Assembly: GCA_950295325.1 (NCBI GenBank)
Contig: OX485805.1
Location: 53,778,758 to 53,842,757 of the forward strand
Source: Polytrichum commune
Taxonomy: Eukaryota > Streptophyta > Polytrichopsida > Polytrichales > Polytrichaceae
DNA length: 64,000 nt
Direction of reading: 5' to 3'
The notes under the pieces are model-generated. The model saw nothing but the letters and a program-made list of their open reading frames with translations. It had not been told where the DNA came from and did not search any database. Made by a program: the position numbers and the translations under genes. Below, one piece after another: positions 11,131-22,790 of the stretch (positions within the stretch are counted from its first letter, which is position 1; each line of letters opens with the position of its first letter).

Positions 11131-11147
11131 GAAGTGTCCCCCCCGAG
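11131..11147 (-). repeat. Right terminal inverted repeat of the 5.7-kb transposon
   Basis: GAAGTGTCCCCCCCGAG, exact reverse complement of bases 5408-5424. It is followed by the target duplication CCGCTACG (11148-11155). Confidence 0.92.
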
Positions 11148-11155
11148 CCGCTACG

Positions 11156-11872
11156 TCATCCTATCACAAATTAGTACAACACAAAACATGACAATGCTAA
11201 CGATTGTCAACAACACAGCCCACCATGAGGGAATGTACCATAACGAAATACAGAAAAAAATATAATCGCAGTACTGGATATGCTTCTCCAAACAACATTT
11301 AAGCAAAAATTGAAATTGATCGCGTACAACCGGTACCAACTTGCGGTTGGTGGTCAAACGTAAGAGATTCATGTTGTCGTGGAAAAAAATTATAATGGTG
11401 CACAATTCTCATCCACTTACTTAAACCTAAAAACTTCCTTCTTAATGAAATCCCTAGAATTTGTATTTTTAAATACAATTCGACTTTAGTAATTATTCTT
11501 TTAGGTTGAACGGCGATTCCACATGCCAAACAATTCTTAGTGGCAATCCCTTGGCAATCATGTGCATCACATCCTTAAATGAATCCTAATGCCGGCCAAC
11601 TTGCCCCCAATAATTCAAATATGTAATTGATTAAGTGTTTTTTTTTAAAAAAATTAAAAAAATGTTTAACCAAAACACATGAAAAACGTTGTCTTATGCC
11701 AAGTACCTCTCACAACTTGATGTGGAGGAAAAGTGAACCAACCACAAGCTCATTGCAATCCCACGCCCTTTGTGTGTTCCCGGATACTCCCGTGATGCTT
11801 CATTTCATCCGAAACCCAAATACCTTAATTTCTTATAAGATACTTGAAGATGACGGTATTTGATTGTCTTCA

Positions 11873-11903
<31 letters not shown>

Positions 11904-12455
11904 CAACCTTGAAAAATATTTTTGCCAAAATTTGTCTTCCAGAAATCCAAGTAATTTAATCTAAAAATAAATAAATAAATGTAAGAAGGGACCTTTAAGA
12001 AATATGCAACATTTGTACGTATATGGTAGTTTCACTAGATTTTACAACATAAGTATTTTATGTTGACTTACGTTGGCACGAAAATGAACCAACAACAAGT
12101 GAACATACGAGCTTACTGATCATTTGATGGCAGACTTTAAAAAAAAATTACTTGCATTAGCTTTTATGACATATATTGCAAACATAGATGCTTACGAGTT
12201 ACATCTAGGGGATGAAAAGTCTTCAACGTTTTTATTGGTGAATGCTAGGGTTTTGCATTATACATATGATTGGGGTTGATTGTTATAAATATATATATTT
12301 TTATGTTTATGTTTATGACTACATATGAATGTATTTCTTTTATGTATACAATTTGTGACTTGTATTTTCATCATTGAAATTGTAAGTACATCAATTTATT
12401 TATCAATAAAAACTTGTTTATAGGGGGCTTTTAGAGTATGTTGTGAACATATGTG
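11156..12455. other. No gene recognised
   Basis: AT-rich DNA with only short chance reading frames and no motif I can assign. Confidence 0.4.
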
Positions 12456-13086
12456 CTTGGGGGGGTCACTCCCTCTTGTGTTATATAACCACATGCATAT
12501 AAAGGATATTTTTATGGGGGCTATTTACCTCTGCATTTGGATTTTAGGGAACCCTTTGAGTAAACAAAAGAAACTTCACCAAATATTCAGCACCCTATAG
12601 GTAATTATGAAAGAAAACCTAGACTATTTCAAATGATGCTAAATTAATTATAAAATTTAGATTTACTCCTTCCGTACAAAGGCAAACTTAAGACTCCAAT
12701 ATGGCATGGCGTATATTCACGTTGCTATATATTGGTGAAAGAAGAGTGTACACATCATAACCCAATCATTTAATTTTCATCCATTTTGCATTCATTATAT
12801 GTGAATATACTCATTTTTGTTTTAAATCCCTTTATTATTTTTGTCATACTAATTTCTTTCTACCTCAAACCTAATGTGGGGGTTCCCCCTTATGCTAAAT
12901 TATATATAATCACATGTTTTTCAATTTAAGTAGGCTATGATAAATCCAAAGTTCCTATAATTTTTCTTGCCAATGAATTAAAAGCACCCTATAGTTGTTC
13001 TCACGTGGTTTCTACTTTTCGGCTTGTCACCCCCCCCCCTTTGAGCGCATGTGATTCTCGGTTTTCATGAAAGGTGCACACCCCAG
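12456..13086. repeat. Probable decayed relative of the 5.7-kb transposon family
   Basis: The left side begins CTTGGGGGGGTCACTCCC and about 70 bp further has GGGGGCTATTTACCTC, which matches the inverted subterminal block of the 5,740-bp element at about 11075. The right side ends in GGTGCACACCCCAG, preceded by an inverted ATCACATGCGC block like the ends at 53661 and 49731. No matching 8-bp duplication was found, so the two ends may be two separate fragments. Confidence 0.4.
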
Positions 13087-14396
13087 GGTCTTGATCACAA
13101 AAACTTATCATAGGTGTCTACACCTAAATACACCTAATCATCTGGCCTTTTTCAAATTTTCCAAACCATAATAATTTTGGTCAATGTTACTTTTCTTGAC
13201 CCATCCTATTATTGAGCTCATGGTATTATATGGATCAATGTTTTTTGCATGGATAAAAATTATCATGGGTCAAAACACACAACATCAATATTATATACCC
13301 AAATCAATATTTTATCTTATCTTATCATTTCATAATTGGATTTTTAAAAATGTATTAATCCACAAGCCACCCTATTTTTTAGCCCACGCATCCATATACA
13401 ATGGTGGTAGGTCAATGAGGGGCTCATGAGTATTGGCACGAACATACATACATACATATGACGGATACTCATGGGCATGGAGACATATGATTGGATGGAC
13501 GCATGGGGTTACGTTGACGAGGGATATTAATTCATACACACACGGGTGCAATAGGCTAGGACAACACATGTTCAAGCTAGTAAAGTACATTGAACCACAA
13601 TATTTTCTACCCTCACTAACTTTCAACCCAAAATAATCGGAGTTGTGAAAGGTGTACTTCAAGGTTCTTGGCTCGCCCTCAAAATTCATAATTTCTTAAA
13701 GTTGTTCTAGAAGTATGGACCAATGCCTCTAGCATAACTCTTTTGTCTCTATTGACTATGTGAGTCAATTAACGTGCCACTTTGAGGTACCAAAAGCAAG
13801 GGTCATTCCCTCCCTTTGAGCTTTTTGAGCTTTTTGAGCTACAAAATTTGAACAGATGCATTTGCAAGTATAAATACATACTATTTCATTTATGTTATAA
13901 CTTTGGCAAACAAAGTTTACCATGATGGATTGTGATGCCCCCACCTAGAAATAGGCAATTGAGAGGCATTCAACTCGAGCCCCCCCCCCCTCAAATTTCA
14001 ACTTTGCCTTATATTTATCCAGGTCAATATCCAATCATGTAATAATGGATTATGAAGTTTGTGGAACTGTAATGAAGGATTCCTTTCCACCAATATAAAA
14101 TTCCCTAATCTTTGTGGCCCCTATAAATAATTAAAAATGCATTGCATTGCATCATTGGGTCTTTTGGCATCACATAGGGATACCACCAATGTTGGATTCA
14201 CAGACGGAAAAACACTACATAATCAACCAACTTATGAGTTGTGAAACTCGTATAAAACGAGGGTATTGTTCACCTTTTGTTGAACATTTCTTACATTGCC
14301 TCGTTGAGTGAGTGGATTGTAGAATAACCATCATGAAAGGCCAAAGTTGGTGCTCTTCTTGAATCATTCTTACATTCTTATTACATTATTTACATT
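13087..14396. other. No gene recognised
   Basis: Mixed AT-rich DNA with a short CATA run near 13444 and a C10 run near 13980. Open frames around 13372-13689 overlap on both strands and show no domain. Confidence 0.4.
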
Positions 14397-14955
14397 TAAT
14401 CACACTTAAATAGTTTGAATGTTTATGAATACTTTGTGAAAGTAGAAGGTATTAGCGTAAAAAATATAAAATAAGTTACTCAAAATAAAACACTAACTTT
14501 AGTTTCATTTTAGAATGAGAAAAACCCTTTCAATGGTAAGTCACAAAAATCATAACCTCAGTCCACTCGGGCTGCACTGTTTCGGCCGGGTTGGTTATAT
14601 TTTGGGTTCTCTTTGCAATTGAATTTTCAATTTGTGCCAAAAAAAAAAGAGAAAAAAATCATAACCTCAGTGCTAATGAGGGTTTTGTAGTATTTTTGAC
14701 TTCCAAGTACATTACATACTTTATTGACGGTTTCACTTCCAAAATGAAATCTCAATCATTTTTTTAATTTACTTATTGGAAATGTATATATATATATAGG
14801 ACCTTGAAGATGAAGTGCACTCAAGATGGGTTATATGGACAAGCGGCATTCAAGAATGCAAGGGTAATTTTATATTTCGAAGTCGGGCGGAGGGGACAGC
14901 AGTATTCGGTCAGGATCTGAAAATTTTAGATTTGTTTTTTTGGGCTGCCCGGAGT
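14397..14955 (+). repeat. Dispersed repeat, inverted copy at 34027-34530
   Basis: Blocks such as TAGTTTCATTTTAGAATGA, CATAACCTCAGTGCTAATGA, the ACTTCCAAGT...GACGGTTTCAC block and GAAGATGAAGTGCACTCAA occur here. They recur in the same order as reverse complements inside the Mutator-like element at 34 kb. The copy here carries an extra internal insertion of about 90 bp with a second CATAACCTCAGT. The nature of the repeat is unknown. Confidence 0.7.
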
Positions 14956-15724
14956 CGCCGGATCGCGGGCCCCGGCCCCAATCCAGCTCCCCTGAAAGGT
15001 CGTAGGGGAGGTTCAGCGACCGCCGATGTAAGCAGCCCCTGAAGTGGATGCAGCAAGATGACAAATTTCAAATTGCATAAAAACAACCGAACTTAGACAT
15101 AGAGAATCACAGTACTCAAATGTGCTGCAGATTGTATTCGCTTGTGGGACCCTATGCTTGGACTTGCAATGCCGCGTACAACCCAAAAATTTGAATTCAA
15201 GGCAGAAAAAGAATCTGATTCCCAAGCATGGTGACCGTAATAATGCAATCCGCATATGTAAAAGGACAGATCAAATGCAATGTCCAATCATGCCACAAAT
15301 ATAGGAGGGAGTATGGTCAACTACCAACGTTCATGGCTACCAATGTGGCAGTTTTATTCTTTGAATTGAAGAGAGGAGCCCCTTTCCTGGCCCCACAGTA
15401 AATTGCTGATGCACAAATGGTGACAATTTGCCTTTCCACAGGTCTACCTAGCTACGCCAGGCACCTGAAGTGCCAGCTCTAATTCCGCTGCTCTACTCGA
15501 GGCTCAAAAGAGCGGGTGGGTCTGACTCTCTAAGATGGACATCGCAGTTTTCAATCCCACCAAATCAATAAATCAATAAATCTGTGATTAGTAGAAATCC
15601 TCCAATTCTTGTGGTTGGGAGTGCAACCGAAGCATCGAATGAAATATAAACAGATTTGTAATCTACAGTAGGCAAGAACTTCATACTTCGCAGCTCGGTT
15701 TTCGACATAAATCGGACTAACGAC
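14956..15724. other. 3' flank of the first XTH gene
   Basis: Downstream (minus-strand 3') side of the XTH gene. It presumably holds the 3' untranslated region and polyadenylation site. I see no confident polyadenylation signal and no other gene. Confidence 0.4.
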
Positions 15725-17775
15725 CTACAAAATGTTGTAATTGCATTCCACCGGCATGGTTGGATAGCGTGCTGTGTCGTCGCAGTAATTGTAATGAACC
15801 CAATTGCTCTTCACCCAGTTCAGGCTATAGGCCGTGCTCTGGTTGACTGTCTGGTAGTTTGCACCCGGGGTAGCATACGAGCTGCTCTGGCAAGTCTGCA
15901 CCGTGCTGCTTCCGCTTACAAGGCATCCATCCAAGGTCCAGTCTCTGTAGGTGGCAATAAAAGGAGCGTCGTTCCAGTTGATTTTCACACGCCCGCCTTG
16001 CGTCGCCCAGGCGCTTCCATCCCAGACACTGCCGTACATTCCCATGGCCTGCTGATTTGGGTATGGGAGGCCCGTGCTGGCTTGGATATTCTTGAATGTG
16101 CGGATGGGTGTGTTGTCCACGTAAAATCTGGCATATTACAGAGTGAACATGAAATGAGCCCGTCAGATACTTGATTACTTTGGCATGATGAATAGTTAGA
16201 AGCATCGAATTGATCACTAGGGAGGACTTACAGATTCGTAGTCAAAACCTCATAAAATGAACTCTAGTATAAGAAGAGTTTCGAGAGTTTGGACCAGGGG
16301 TTTCGACTATTTACCTTCCAGTGATGATTTGGTGATCAATTAATACAAACATGTGCTAAGATACTCAAAGAGTAGGAGCATTGAAATAACAGGGTGTGTT
16401 ATGACAACTCACATTATGATATCCTGGTTCCACTGGAAGTGATAGGTATGAAAATCAGCAGTTGGGTCGAACCAGAGGTAAATCTGCTGCTCCCTGCCAC
16501 CAGTGCCGTTGGAGAAAATGTTGGTATGGAGGAGGTAAGGTGACCCAGATGAGTTCCCAAGGCACTCGAAGTCAAACTCGTCGTGATTGTTCCCCCCGGA
16601 AGATAGCTGCACACAAACGCACATAAATGGTACATTCAAGATTCATTGATTGTTTGAAGATATCATACTTTTGCAGTACCTCGCTTTGAAAATCCACATT
16701 TTGATATTCTATATACGATAACATCTGAGTAAAAACATCAAAATTGACTTACGTAGAAAGTTGTCACCGTCCCAGCGCTATCGTTAGGGATCAACTTCAT
16801 CCTCATCCCATAGCTGCCGAATAAGTAAGTGTTCTTGGATCCAAATGCAGCAGCTGCAGATCGTGCATAGACAATGCAACGTAAATAACGTGCTTTGACA
16901 GAAGATTGCACACGCTATTTATATGTAATCCATAACATAACAGGCACAGAGTTAATACCAATCGCACGAGCAATCGCACATATCAATCTGTCACTTGTTC
17001 GTAATTGTATGGGGGGAGAATAATAACAATAATTGTCGTTTGAGACGGTTTACTCAAGCTCTTTGGTAGTGATGTGATAACAACGTACACCTGGCTTTCT
17101 GACTCAGGTAAGCTTAAAAAATCCAACCCTCTGAGGCTTACGAAACCTCAACAAACTGAAGTTCTGGGGATCACATTAGGAACAGATTACACATTGCAAC
17201 TTTGCAACAGAATCATGGCGAGTGAAATCCACATCCCTGAAAACCAGAATGCGTTTCTAGAATGTTTAAATGTATTGTCTAAACTATTGGAAGAAAGCTT
17301 ATCCCTAGTCTTGGCCAACTAGAATTCTGAAACCCCTAATAATGCATCCATCATGGTTTGCCCTTCTGCAGCTAGCTGTACACAATGCCCTCGACCTTGT
17401 TGGATCCAGAATTGGTCCGACTAATATGTCGATGATCGCATGACAAATGAAGACAATAATCTCATCACTGAAATCGATTACAAGTAGGAAGTGAATGATA
17501 TCAAAAACTGGTCGTAGCGCTCAACATCCTTATTTTTTACATCCGATTGACCACTCTAAGAACCTCTGATATACCCAGCAGACCTTAGACTTACCAGATA
17601 ACTGATCTAGCTGCAGTTGCACTTGCAATCCATCGGACGAAGGCTTCACATTGTTGGAACTCACGAACGAATTGAACAAACTGCTGAACGTAGACTGCGC
17701 ATGGCCGCCGCCCAACAGGCTCAAACAAGACAACAACACGGCCAAACCACCCAACCCAAAACAATGAGACCTCAT
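15725..17775 (-). CDS. XTH: Xyloglucan endotransglucosylase/hydrolase (GH16), copy A
   Basis: Four exons, all joined at GT-AG sites with consistent phase: 17775-17595, 16853-16753, 16606-16413 and 16127-15725, giving 292 residues plus TAG. XTH enzymes cut xyloglucan in the cell wall and rejoin or hydrolyse it, loosening or building the wall. Residues 1-26 form a signal peptide (hydrophobic run, then G-H-A). The GH16 active site is [10 protein letters not shown] at 102-111, with nucleophile Glu104, Asp106 and acid/base Glu108 all present; the usual I and F of HDEIDFEFLG are F and C here. The adjacent N-S-S (Asn112) is the conserved glycosylation site. The last exon carries the VDNTPIR region and the XET C-terminal domain with four cysteines. 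The start chosen is the Met that begins the signal peptide; an upstream in-frame Met adds 16 residues without a signal-like start. The gene is intact. Confidence 0.93.
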
Positions 17776-18232
17776 GATTATGGTTAAAACGACGATCTGT
17801 ATCAGACTTTCAGATTCCCACAAACGTCCACCAGGAAGATAATCAACCCACTAGGATCTAGCTAGGCCAAGATGGTTATGTAAGCCTGATCATCAGATGG
17901 TGATCACTGGACACCGATTAAGTTACAGCCTGATGATCAGACTGCGGTGGTGGTTGTGTGAGATTGTGTCTGCTCTTTGTGGTTCATATAGAATTGATGA
18001 GTCTTAGCTGGAGATGACTAGAACTGATGATCATAAGTTACTTATTTTGTAGATCTGGATGACGGTGCGTGCGTGTGCTAGAGGAGACTAGCGTAGGTGC
18101 CGGGGTGATCGGAAGCAGGTCGTGGGAATGTACACTAACTAGCGCCATTTCCAACGCGGACTCTCTGCAAGAGGAGCGGCCATGAACTCCCACTCAATCC
18201 TCCGGGGAAGACTTTCTTTACCTTCCTTGTAA
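17776..18232. other. 5' flank of XTH copy A
   Basis: Expected promoter and leader of the minus-strand gene. A minus-strand TATATG at about 17985-17990 is a weak TATA candidate about 210 bp before the start codon. Several TGATCATCAG-type palindromes occur between 17885 and 18030. Nothing decisive. Confidence 0.35.
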
Positions 18233-18965
18233 CTTCCAACAATGGTGGACTTACTATACTAGGTATGAAATTTGGTACACTAAATTGCTTACTGCTTTTT
18301 AGTTGCAACCTGCTTAGAGTCAAACATGGCTAGTCTATTACGTACCATGGTCGTGATAATTAAAATAAAATGGACTTTCGCAATTCTCCTGTTGACGTGA
18401 TTAAGGGCCCGTCCTTTCTAGAGTTTAATTTGTCATATGGGTTTATCTTATTTGAGTCTGTTTCTAGAAATGTTATCTACCCATAGATAGTAGGGCTCTA
18501 GTTGTTTATGTGTCGACTTGGAATTCTTAGCACCATCAATGAGAAGTCTTGTTTTGAGATCATCATGCACAACAATCCTAAATGCTAGAAACAATGCAAA
18601 GGAGCTTTGTTTTGGGCTCTAAGTATGTAAGTTAGAGGCGCCTACAATGGCATCACAAAGTTCCAAAAGGTGGTATATAGCTTCCAACAATGGTCGAGTA
18701 TAGGTAGTTGGTGGACTAATTGGTCACCGCTCTTTAGGTTGGAACCTAGAGGCAAAGATGATGCTAGCTAGCCTACCATGTCGATATTACATGTTGGCTT
18801 CTACTTCCTAAGGCCATCAATGAGGGGTTTTCATTTCAACATCATCAGGTACAACGTTCCTACATGTTAGAAATTATGCAAGGACCTTTCATTTGGGACT
18901 ATGTAGAGGTGCCTATACTTGCATCCTAAAGTTCCAAAGGGTGATGCATATGTAGATATTGCATA
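18233..18965. repeat. Imperfect 450-bp tandem duplication
   Basis: CTTCCAACAATGGT occurs at 18233 and 18681. The following text shares landmarks in order: GCTAG/CCATG, CCATCAATGAG, ACAACnnTCCTA and GCAAAG/GCAAGG, then GTTCCAAA. Identity is moderate. A third, more diverged piece is near 21335-21400. Confidence 0.55.
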
Positions 18966-20053
18966 TATGCACACTAATATCTGCAATTAGGTTGCCTCTT
19001 AACCCATGCAATTTACCTTGTGTCAAAATCATATTTCAATAACTTATAACTTTGTTTATTCAACCATATATCAACCACAATATATAAATAATTCCTATAA
19101 TTTGATATTGTGGTAGTAAGTACTCGAAATAGTGTGGAACGTCAATAAATTAGCATGGGATAACCTAATTGCAAAAATGAATGTAGATTTTATACCGGGT
19201 GGTGTAATATATAATAAGTATTTTGATAATAAAAAATTGATCTTGTGTAACCATTCTTTTTTGTAGGTATATAATGTGACACATAACATGAGGAAACTGG
19301 ATATTCATGTAATCGATATGACACAATTTGACATTAGGATGTTAATTCAACATCTTATATGCTTGTGGATGACAACTAATCAATTTACTCTAGATGTTTG
19401 TGGTGGGATGCTTTCACCACTTGAGGCCTTTAGCAGGTTGTTGGTTTTAAAATGGTAGCTACACTACAAGAAGACTGATGCACTTTTAGTTCACAAAAAC
19501 AACTGGCAATGTATGTGAATGAAATATGATATATAAAAGTCATGGGTTTTATTGTGATGCAAAGTGGTTACATAGGCAAAATTAAGTGTTGATGACTATT
19601 CAAAGTCAAAACCACTAGCTTCCTTAAACCAATCCCTAGGCCTTATGTATGATGACCTTGCACATGATGAGGACCCCACCTTCATTGCCTAGAACTGTCC
19701 CCCCCCTGGTGAATAGAATACCTAGAATAAGCACTAACAAAACACCCTAAACCCACCTTGAACCAACCCGAGATAGAGTGGAGGCAATTTAGTTACCTAC
19801 CCTATATGAAGGTAGTGAAGGCCAGTATGAGATGGTGTCACTAATGACACCTAAAATTATCAATCTATGGGCCTAGACACTCCTACACCATGAGGAACAG
19901 TTCAAGATAATAGAGTGTTGACAATTGAAAGGCATTTATAGGTATCGGTCTTGGGTGGGGTGTTGATTTTAGCACCCCCTACCTTACTAGTTGTTCACTA
20001 CAAGATTTGCACCATGTTGATGTATGGATTTGGAAGGCGCCTTAAAATCTGCC
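18966..20053. other. Intergenic DNA with CACTA-like terminal motifs
   Basis: CACTACAAGA occurs at 19462 and 19996, the classic end of CACTA (En/Spm) elements. No paired TCTTGTAGTG end with a 3-bp duplication was found nearby. No gene. Confidence 0.35.
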
Positions 20054-20056
20054 TTA

Positions 20057-20589
20057 GGGCCGCTTTACACCTAGAGGCCGGGCCAATTTCCCTTGAGGCC
20101 GATTGCACAAAATTTTAGCCTTTTTTGGGTTGGAGGCCGGCCTCTACTACACATTATAATAAGATTATACCGGGGGCCAATTTTCCCATATGTAAAGGCC
20201 CTCGGGCCAAGAAGCCAAGCTGATTCAAAAAAATTAGCCTAATCCAACGGATGTAGCATAATCTAAGATAGAGCCTTTAGATTCCACATAATCCAATGGA
20301 TCTAGTTCACTTTAAAAAATTATACTTTATTTAAGAAGATTTTTTTAGTGGAATATGACATTGGCCTCTAGGCCAAGAATTGGCCTTCCATTTTGGGTGC
20401 ACCCAATTCAACGAGCTCGGGCCGTGTCATAACATACATTCTTTAATTTTAAAAATCATACCACCAAATCGGCCCGGCCTCTAGATGTAAAGGGGTTGGG
20501 GCCGATTTGAGCCTTTTGACCAATCACAAATGAGGATTTCAAGCCTCTTACACAACGAATTGGCCCGGCCTCTAAGTGTAAAGCGGCCC
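20057..20589. mobile_element. PIF/Harbinger deletion derivative (533 bp)
   Basis: Ends GGGCCGCTTTACACCTAGAG at left and its near-perfect reverse complement at right, flanked by the 3-bp duplication TTA (20054-20056 and 20590-20592) typical of PIF/Harbinger. About 200 bp of its left side nearly matches the right end of the full Harbinger element at 34694-38073. Its right side matches that element's left end. It is thus an internally deleted, non-autonomous copy in inverted orientation. Confidence 0.92.
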
Positions 20590-20611
20590 TTAGTTACACC
20601 TTTGTCAAGTG

Positions 20612-21000
20612 CTACACCAAATATGATATGTAGTGTCATATTGTATGTTAGTTTATATCACTATGGCAGTTGTTCATATGATACTTCTTATGAATATTTG
20701 AACAAATTTTTGTCATGGATGATGGATGAGTTCATCCATTTGCTAAACCCTACCTTCTCTTGTTTGCAACTTGTGATGAAAATTAATATTGTCATGGTTG
20801 ACTGAATTTGGGATGAGAATCCACCTGGTAAGTGACAACAATTGCAACACTGTAGATATATAATCCCCAAAAATATTTACAACGAATGACAAATAATGTT
20901 GTGTTAATATTTAGTGTTGGTGACACTATACTACAATTTACATTTAGTATTGAGCAAGACAATTAGAGTTGGGGACACTAAATAACATATTTAATGTCCT
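20612..21000. repeat. CTACACTAAATA-family short element, copy 1
   Basis: Begins CTACACCAAATATG and ends near CACTAAATAACATATTTAATG. The interior (GACTCATCCATT-type text, AACATTGTnnATnTAnAATCnCC, GTTGGTGACACTA) matches the copies at 39687, 52492 and 56523. The ends are decayed and no target duplication is clear. Confidence 0.55.
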
Positions 21001-21514
21001 AATAAGTGTTTGACAAGGTATGTATGTAGCCATTTTGGTCTAGGCTCTGGCTCTTGTTGACACATCCAAGGACCAACATAACACCAAATACGAGTTTAGA
21101 AATAGTGTCACTTGATTAAGAAGTTTAGTTTAAACATGCCTCCTATAGATTTTTAATTTATTCATCCCAACTTAATCTCATTAAACTAATATGGGATCTC
21201 GGATACTAGTCCAGGTCGTATTGGCTAATAAAAGGAAACTCCAAACTATAAGAGGTTTCCAACATTTTCATCTTCAACGTACTTAAGTGGCACAAATTCT
21301 TGGCACATTGAATTTACAACACATCAAACATTGACTTATTCATGGCACCATCAATGAGGGGTCTACGTTTGAAGATCACGGTGTATAACTTCCGTAGATG
21401 TTAGAGAATAGTGAGTCTACAGCCTTTGTGTTAAGGACAGAGCTATATTAATTTGATGTTTAGTGTCACTTAGTGTTTGAAATTATGCAATGCAATGACA
21501 TCATTGAAAAAGCA

Positions 21515-21672
21515 TTTGGTTGGGGACCCGGTCACATATGACTTCACACTACACTTGAGGGTCCATGACCAAACTACATGATTTTGGAGGGGTGTTGGGA
21601 TGGCCTTTGGACACTTTCTTTTGGGCTCTCACAATTTCATGGTCACGGCTCTAGGCTCATGTGTGAAGTGAC
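21515..21672. repeat. Fragment of the GGGCCACTTCACAC element family
   Basis: Contains CTTCACACTACACTTGAGGG and, 100 bp on, GGGCTCTCACAATTTC then GGCTCATGTGTGAAGTGACCC. These match in inverted order the two halves of the element at 40957-41449. A partial, rearranged copy. Confidence 0.5.
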
Positions 21673-21999
21673 CCTAACTTCAGATCTGCCTGTATGTTTG
21701 AACTTCGTGCAGATGTTATATATAGAGCCAAATGAATGTTTGACTTCGTACAGATGTTATATATATATAGAGCCAAATTAATGTTTGAACTTTGAGTCAC
21801 ACCAGCGGCCAGCCACAAAAAACTCCGTGTTTATATTTAACATCTGTAAAGGACTGTTGGACAGAATGGTTTTAATTAGATGTCAAGGTTCAAACTATAT
21901 ATGTTAATCAGTATTAAATACTCATTTAACATCCAACAAGGAACTTTTCAAAGGCCACAAGATAAACTTCTTGAATCAATGAATGGGGAGACCTGATCA

Positions 22000-22603
22000 C
22001 TACAATCGATATTGTATTTAGTGTCACTTACTATTTGGAACTATGCAATGTAATACTGTACATCTCATTTTTTTGCCAACAGAGATCAAATCGGTTGTTG
22101 GAACATCATAGGGCCGGTTCACACTATGGCCAAACTTCGAGAGGAGAAGCATTTGGACCAATGAAAATGCAGAAATGTCCAAAGTCCGTCCTCTCGGCCT
22201 TCACACTAGAGGCCGAAGTCCAAAGGATGTCGCCTCCAAAAGAGCCTAGGTGGCAACACTTTTAGGAAGTTATGGCGCCAAGAGTTCGGCCTGTCGAGCA
22301 AAGTTTGGGTCGAGCAAAATGCTCGAACCAAACTTCCGTCGAGAGGCTGAACTTTTTTTCATTAAAATATTCAAAATATGACAAGTGGATTATTTTAATA
22401 TACTTTTTCAGCCCAAAGTCTTCTCCTCTCGACATAGTTTGGTCCAGAAAAGTGACACTTCTCCTCTCGACTTGGGCATAGTGTGAACCGGCCCATAGAA
22501 CATTAACATCTTTGCTTGGTACAAAATTATATTTATAGTAGCAAATTATCATTGTGTATCTCCAAATTATAGTAAATGATATTGAATGCATTATTTAGTG
22601 TGG
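22000..22603. repeat. CTACACTAAATA-related element hosting a MITE
   Basis: Left end CTACAATCGATATTGTATTT followed by AGTGTCACTTA; right end ATTATTTAGTGTGG before TTA. Interior landmarks (AACTATGCAATGTAAT) match the copy at 27140. A 384-bp element (22111-22494) is inserted in the middle. Confidence 0.5.
22111..22494. mobile_element. 384-bp MITE, PIF/Harbinger-like ends
   Basis: Terminal inverted repeats GGGCCGGTTCACACTATG (left) and the exact reverse complement of its first 17 bases at right. Flanked by the 3-bp direct repeat ATA (22108-22110, 22495-22497). A 3-bp duplication and a GGGCC-type terminus fit PIF/Harbinger. No coding capacity. Confidence 0.85.
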
Positions 22604-22616
22604 TTACATATGAATT

Positions 22617-22790
22617 GGTTGAGTTTGAGAAATAAATGGTTAAAGTTCAAGACTTCATGAAGATTACCCATCATTTTAGAGGAGTCTATAGAATATACCC
22701 AAATTAATAAAGAGAAGCTAGAAGATCACAACATGTAACTGGATGGATTTGGAAACACTAGGATTTTGACCGATTATGTCTGATACACTT
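22617..22790. repeat. Dispersed repeat, copy 1 (also 48066 and 50920)
   Basis: Shares, in order, GGTTGAGTTTGAGAAATAA, GGAnTCTATAGAATAT and GGAAACACTAGGATnTTGACC with the blocks at 48066-48400 and 50920-51110. Possibly an LTR fragment; no ends identified. Confidence 0.6.

Larger units (their letters stand above)
5408..11147 (+). mobile_element. 5,740-bp DNA transposon of unrecognised family (8-bp target duplication)
   Basis: The left end reads CTCGGGGGGGACACTTC and the right end is its exact reverse complement (11131-11147). The flanks are the 8-bp direct repeat CCGCTACG (5400-5407 and 11148-11155). About 30-35 bp inside each end lies the motif ACGTGCG in matching orientation, and further in a poorly conserved subterminal repeat. 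The element carries one long reading frame (5948-10465) on the plus strand. An 8-bp duplication fits hAT, P, Zisupton or Novosib-type elements; the GC-rich terminus and the protein do not let me name one. Shorter relatives with similar ends are at 39830-40295, 49236-49731 and 53661-54383. Confidence 0.9.

Noticed and set aside
12456-13086. A firm 631-bp member of the 8-bp-duplication family
   Set aside because: Both ends resemble the family but the flanking octamers differ, so it is listed only as a probable decayed copy.
15794-16174. Plus-strand reading frames over the XTH exons (also 45188-45601 and 46902-47207)
   Set aside because: They are antisense shadows of the confirmed XTH exons.
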